NCBI GenBank assembly: GCA_050179115.1
Contig: JBFXFL010000001.1
Coordinates: forward strand, 1 to 64,000
Length of the DNA: 64,000 nucleotides
Direction of reading: 5' to 3'
DNA from: JAGPUQ01 sp050179115
Lineage (GTDB): Bacteria; Pseudomonadota; Gammaproteobacteria; Pseudomonadales; Porticoccaceae
Position 1 is the first letter of the stretch. The number at the start of each line of letters is the position of its first letter. The notes under the pieces are model-generated. The model worked only from the letters and a program-made list of their open reading frames with translations. It was not told where the DNA came from and searched no databases. This document shows positions 60,554-64,000 of the stretch, in pieces. The position numbers were made by a program, and so were the translations under genes.

Positions 60554-62245
60554 ATGCTCGACGTGGAAAGCTTTGTGCAGGAGCGCTATCCGCGCTTTTT
60601 TGTCGACCGCCCGCTGCTGGCCAAGCCCCTGGTCACCGCGCTGCGGCTGCTGTTTCACGAAAAGGAGCTCCGGCAGTTCGAGACCAGCTATCCGCATCTG
60701 AAGGGCTTTGATTTCGTCGAGCAGGTGCTCGACTACTTCGATTTTTCCTGCCGCCTGCGCGACCGTGAACGCCAGTACATTCCCACACGCGGTCGTGTGG
60801 TGATCGCAGCCAATCATCCCATCGGCTCGCTCGACGGCCTGGCTCTGCTCAAACTGGTCCGCGAGATTCGCCCGGACGTCAAGGTGGTCGCCAATGACGT
60901 GCTGACCACCATCAAGCCGTTGGGCGATCTGTTGCTCCCGGTGGACAACATGGGCGGCAACACGCCGCGCCAGAATCTGCGCGCGATCCGGGAGTTCATC
61001 GAACGGGAAGGCGCCCTGATCATCTTTCCGGCCGGGGAGGTGTCCCGCTTCGGCGCCAAGGGCGTGCGCGACGGCAAGTGGCACACCGGCTTCCTGCGCA
61101 TCGCCAGCACCACCCGGGCACCGATACTGCCCGTGTATGTGGATGGTCGCAATTCGGCGTTTTTCTACGCCCTCTCCTTCCTGGCGCGACCGCTGTCGAC
61201 GCTGTGGCTGGTGCGGGAAATGTTCAAGCAGGCCAAACGCTGCGTCGATGTGCGCATCGGCCAGCCCATCAGTTTTCGCAATTACCAGCGCCTGGATATT
61301 CCCCCCCGGCAAAAAGCCAAGCTCTTCCGGCGCCATCTGTACCGCGTCGGCAGTGGCCGTCCCGGGCTGTTCTCCAATGAAGTCGCCATCGCACAGCCCG
61401 AGAACCGCCAGCAGTTGCGCACCGAAGTGGCGGCCTGCGAGCAGCTCGGCACGACCGCCGACGACAAGCAGATCTATCTGTACTGCCACCGGGGCGACTC
61501 CACGGTGATGCGCGAAATCGGCCGCCTGCGGGAACTGGCCTTTCGCGCGGTGGAGGAAGGCTCCGGCCTGCGGCGGGACATCGACCGCTTCGATCCACAT
61601 TATCAGCATCTGGTGCTGTGGGATGAGCGGGAGTGGGAGATTGCCGGCGCCTACCGGTTTTGTCCGGCCAATACGGGGCTGCCGCTCTACACCCGCACGC
61701 TGTTCGACTTCACGGCCGGCATGAATCCCTACCTGGCGCAGGGCCTCGAACTCGGGCGCAGCTTCGTGCAACCGGGATACTGGGGCAAACGCAGCCTGGA
61801 TTATCTCTGGTACGGTATCGGCGCCTTTCTGCGCAGGCATCCGCAGCACCGCTATCTGTTCGGGCCGGTGAGTCTGAGCGGCGCCTACCCGCGCCCCGCG
61901 CTGGAGTTGCTGGTGCATTTTTACCAAAGCCATTTTCCGGCACTGCAAACCCTGGCGGTAGCCAAGAATCCCTTTATCATCCCGCCGGATCGGCGCGCCG
62001 AGCTGAACACACAGTATCCGGGCACCTGCTATCGCGAAGAATTCCAGCAACTCAAGCGTGAACTGGGGGAGATGAATCTCGGCATTCCCACCCTCTACAA
62101 ACAGTACGCGGAACTGTGCGAACCGGGCGGCGTGCAATTCGCGGGATTCAATGTCGATTCCGGTTTCGGCAACTGCGTCGATGGCCTGGTGATCGTCGAT
62201 CTCGCGCGCCTCAAGGCTTCGCGCCGGGAACGCTACCTCAGCTGA
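60554..62245 (+). CDS. OlsF-like bifunctional lipid acyltransferase
   Basis: A 563-residue protein with two acyltransferase parts. The N-terminal half has a PlsC-like domain (VVIAANHPIGSLDGLALLKL and IIFPAGEVSRFGAKG). The C-terminal half carries the OlsB/hemolysin-like GNAT region (HLVLWDEREWEIAGAYRFCP, PNYLAQGLELGRSFV-type segment near residue 395). This N-PlsC plus C-OlsB layout is that of OlsF, which makes ornithine lipids by N- then O-acylation. Ornithine lipid synthesis is therefore likely, but a phospholipid role remains possible. The start ATG 60554 has a CCGGAGA ribosome binding site. Confidence 0.82.
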   Translation: MLDVESFVQERYPRFFVDRPLLAKPLVTALRLLFHEKELRQFETSYPHLKGFDFVEQVLDYFDFSCRLRDRERQYIPTRGRVVIAANHPIGSLDGLALLKLVREIRPDVKVVANDVLTTIKPLGDLLLPVDNMGGNTPRQNLRAIREFIEREGALIIFPAGEVSRFGAKGVRDGKWHTGFLRIASTTRAPILPVYVDGRNSAFFYALSFLARPLSTLWLVREMFKQAKRCVDVRIGQPISFRNYQRLDIPPRQKAKLFRRHLYRVGSGRPGLFSNEVAIAQPENRQQLRTEVAACEQLGTTADDKQIYLYCHRGDSTVMREIGRLRELAFRAVEEGSGLRRDIDRFDPHYQHLVLWDEREWEIAGAYRFCPANTGLPLYTRTLFDFTAGMNPYLAQGLELGRSFVQPGYWGKRSLDYLWYGIGAFLRRHPQHRYLFGPVSLSGAYPRPALELLVHFYQSHFPALQTLAVAKNPFIIPPDRRAELNTQYPGTCYREEFQQLKRELGEMNLGIPTLYKQYAELCEPGGVQFAGFNVDSGFGNCVDGLVIVDLARLKASRRERYLS

Positions 62246-62321
62246 GCGCCGCGGCACCCTGCGGGCGGACGCCCGCGACGCAGGGCCGTGTACAATAGTG
62301 GCCGCACGCTGGCGGCCCACG

Positions 62322-63080
62322 ATGAGCGATCAGGACACTACCCACTTCGGATTTGAACGCGTCGCCCGCCCCGAAAAGGCCGCGCGCGTGGCGCGTGTGT
62401 TCGACTCGGTTGCGTCCCGCTATGACCTGATGAACGATCTGATGTCGGGCGGTCTGCACCGGCTCTGGAAACGCGCGGCGCTGACCATGGCCGCGCTTCG
62501 GCCGGGCCAGAGCGTGCTCGACCTCGCCGGCGGCACCGGTGATCTCGCCGCCGAACTCGCCGCCCAGGTCGGCCCCACCGGGCAGGTGGTGCTGGCCGAC
62601 ATCAATGCCGCCATGCTCGGGGTCGGCCGCGATCGGCTGCTGGACAAGGGCATCGCGGGCAATGTCGTTTACGTCCAGGCCGATGCGGAACAATTGCCAT
62701 TTCCCGCCGACAGCTTCGACTGCATCACCATCGCCTTCGGCCTGCGCAATGTCACCGACAAGGAGCGCGCGCTGCGCGCCATGCTCGCGGTGCTGAAACC
62801 GGGCGGACGCCTGCTGGTGCTGGAGTTCTCCCATCCCGCCAATCCGCTGGTCGCCAGACTCTACGATCAGTATTCGTTCCGGATCCTGCCGCGCATGGGC
62901 AGTCTGGTCGCGGGCGACGCCGACAGCTACCGCTACCTCGCCGAATCCATCCGCATGCACCCGAACCAGGAAGGGCTGCGCGCAATGATGGAGGAGGCGG
63001 GCTTCGCGGACACCCGCTACCACAATATGACCGGCGGCATCGTGGCACTGCATACCGGGCTCAAACCCCACCCGCGATGA
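62322..63080 (+). CDS. ubiE: ubiquinone/menaquinone C-methyltransferase UbiE
   Basis: A 252-residue SAM methyltransferase. VARVFDSVASRYDLMNDLMS, SAM motif VLDLAGGTGDLAAELA and later GLRNVTDKERALRAMLAVL are characteristic. First gene of ubiE-ubiJ-ubiB; it overlaps ubiJ by four bases. Confidence 0.97.
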   Translation: MSDQDTTHFGFERVARPEKAARVARVFDSVASRYDLMNDLMSGGLHRLWKRAALTMAALRPGQSVLDLAGGTGDLAAELAAQVGPTGQVVLADINAAMLGVGRDRLLDKGIAGNVVYVQADAEQLPFPADSFDCITIAFGLRNVTDKERALRAMLAVLKPGGRLLVLEFSHPANPLVARLYDQYSFRILPRMGSLVAGDADSYRYLAESIRMHPNQEGLRAMMEEAGFADTRYHNMTGGIVALHTGLKPHPR

Positions 63081-63730
63081 TCGCGGCACTCGCCCGGCAA
63101 CAGGCCGCACGGCTGGTCAATCTCGCGCTCGAGCAAAATCCGGCTGCGCGGGAACGATTGACCGGCCTCGGGGATCTCCACATAAACATCCACGTCACCC
63201 AGCCCCGCGCGACGCTGGCGCTGCGGATTCACGCGGGCGTGGTTGCCATCGAGCCCGCCGACGACGAACCCGCCGATCTCGAGCTCGCCGGCAGCGTGCC
63301 GGCGTTGCTGCATCTCGCCGCCAATCCGGACACGCCCATTCCCGGCGCGCCCTTTCCCGGCACAATAAGCGTCACTGGCGACCCGGCTTTGTGCGCGCGC
63401 CTGCGGGCCATCCAGGCCGAACTGGAACTGGACTGGGAAGGCAAACTCGCCGCCCATGTCGGCGACACGTCCGCGCACCTGCTGGGCAGCGGCGTGCGCA
63501 GTGTGCTGCGCGGGGGCAATGAGGTGCTGACCCGGAGCCGGGAGCTGCTCGTCAACTACCTCGCGGAAGAATCCCCTGGGATGCCACCCGGCCCGCTGCA
63601 CGGCATGGCGCGCGCCGGGGCGGAAGCCGCACTCGCTTTCGCCGATTGGCTCGGCGCGAGCGCAACATCCGCCGCTCCAACATCTGCCACACCACCCGCC
63701 GCCACACCACCAGCCGACGACTCGCGCTGA
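63077..63730 (+). CDS. ubiJ: ubiquinone biosynthesis accessory factor UbiJ
   Basis: A 217-residue SCP2-domain protein that with UbiK supports the soluble Ubi complex. N-terminal helix VNLALEQNPAARERLTGL and SCP2 segments (ELAGSVPALLHLAANPDTP, FPGTISVTGDPALCARL) are visible. The tail is rich in Ala, Thr and Pro. Confidence 0.92.
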   Translation: MIAALARQQAARLVNLALEQNPAARERLTGLGDLHINIHVTQPRATLALRIHAGVVAIEPADDEPADLELAGSVPALLHLAANPDTPIPGAPFPGTISVTGDPALCARLRAIQAELELDWEGKLAAHVGDTSAHLLGSGVRSVLRGGNEVLTRSRELLVNYLAEESPGMPPGPLHGMARAGAEAALAFADWLGASATSAAPTSATPPAATPPADDSR

Positions 63731-63731
63731 G

Positions 63732-64000
63732 ATGAACCCTGCCCTGCGCGCCCTGACCATTGCCCGGGTGGTGCTCCGCCACCGCCTGGACACGCTTGCC
63801 ACCGAACTGAGCCTGCCCCTCGCCCTGCGCTGGCCGCTGCGCCTGCTGGCGCTGCTGCCGGCGCCGCGACGGACGCGGGGCGAACGCCTGCGTCTGGCAC
63901 TGGAAGCGCTGGGGCCGGTGTTCGTGAAATTCGGCCAGGTGCTCTCGACGCGCCCGGATCTGATTCCCACGGATATCTGCGCCGAACTGGAAAAACTTCA
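63732..64000 (+). CDS. ubiB: ubiquinone biosynthesis regulatory protein kinase UbiB (5' part)
   Basis: The reading frame begins with MNPALRALTIARVVLRH and includes LGPVFVKFGQVLSTRPDLIP, the family KxGQ motif region in which UbiB has KFGQ. It runs off the window end after ~89 codons, so the kinase-like core is not seen. It starts one base after the ubiJ stop. Confidence 0.93.
   Translation, partial: MNPALRALTIARVVLRHRLDTLATELSLPLALRWPLRLLALLPAPRRTRGERLRLALEALGPVFVKFGQVLSTRPDLIPTDICAELEKL

Noticed and set aside
1..64000. CRISPR arrays, rRNA operons, prophage or integrase genes, nifHDK
   Set aside because: None seen: no regularly spaced repeats, no rRNA sequence, no integrase or phage structural genes, and no nitrogenase structural subunits in any frame.

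Overview
The window looks like a high-GC, diazotrophic gammaproteobacterium. The right half carries housekeeping blocks in typical gammaproteobacterial order: der-bamB-yfgM-hisS-ispG-rodZ-pilW-rlmN-ndk, then suhB/trmJ, then ubiE-ubiJ-ubiB. The left half is a large nitrogen-fixation island. A purple or colourless sulfur bacterium (Chromatiales-like) is my guess; the genus cannot be fixed from the sequence. The sequence is a scaffold with three runs of exactly 100 N. Two of these runs are flanked by the same 127 bp on both sides, so they are false gaps between overlapping contigs.

Layout. (1) 1-1.98 kb: an AAA/DUF4143 ATPase, a truncated hsdM and decayed DNA. (2) 1.98-7.4 kb, plus strand: nifE-nifN-nifX-DUF269-DUF683-ferredoxin-nifQ-truncated globin, for FeMo-cofactor scaffolding and Mo supply, behind a sigma-54 promoter. 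(3) 16.4-7.66 kb, minus strand: nifV-cysE(nifP)-nifW-fixA-fixB-fixC-fixX-[2Fe-2S] ferredoxin-TPR protein-three further proteins-a MORN-like protein, behind a sigma-54 promoter with an upstream NifA site. (4) nifA, whose product carries the C-X11-C-X19-C-X4-C pattern of oxygen-sensitive NifA; no nifL is present. (5) 18.7-27.7 kb, plus strand: nifB-fdxN-HesB-like-TPR paralogue-LRV protein-nifZ-(150-bp MITE)-unknown-nifS-nifT-small protein-DegT-like pseudoenzyme-small protein-SIR2-like-second NifZ-like. This operon has a near-perfect sigma-54 promoter and two tandem NifA sites. nifHDK are not in the window.

(6) 27.8-37.85 kb: a probable envelope-lipid cluster. It has two ELM1-family putative glycosyltransferases, a sulfotransferase, an MsbA-like ABC exporter, an acyl carrier protein, a serine-palmitoyltransferase-like alpha-oxoamine synthase, a metallophosphoesterase, a MobA-like nucleotidyltransferase and a GNAT protein of the YghO/bacterial ceramide synthase type. 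Together they suggest synthesis, decoration and export of a sphingolipid-like molecule. This is the best candidate here for an undescribed pathway.

(7) 38-64 kb: tRNA-Cys, clpB, a second MITE copy, a nuclease, rpmE, priA, the der-to-ndk block, a PAS-GGDEF-EAL protein, a short-tailed iscS next to trmJ, suhB, an OlsF-like bifunctional acyltransferase and the start of the ubi block, where the window ends inside ubiB.

How the parts work together: NifA with sigma-54 would switch on the three nif operons. NifB, NifE, NifN, NifX, NifQ and NifV build and feed the FeMo cofactor, NifS, the HesB-like protein and CysE supply sulfur, and FixABCX with four ferredoxins supplies low-potential electrons. Several small or atypical proteins (Cys-rich, TPR pair, DegT-like, SIR2-like) travel in the same operons and have no assigned role.
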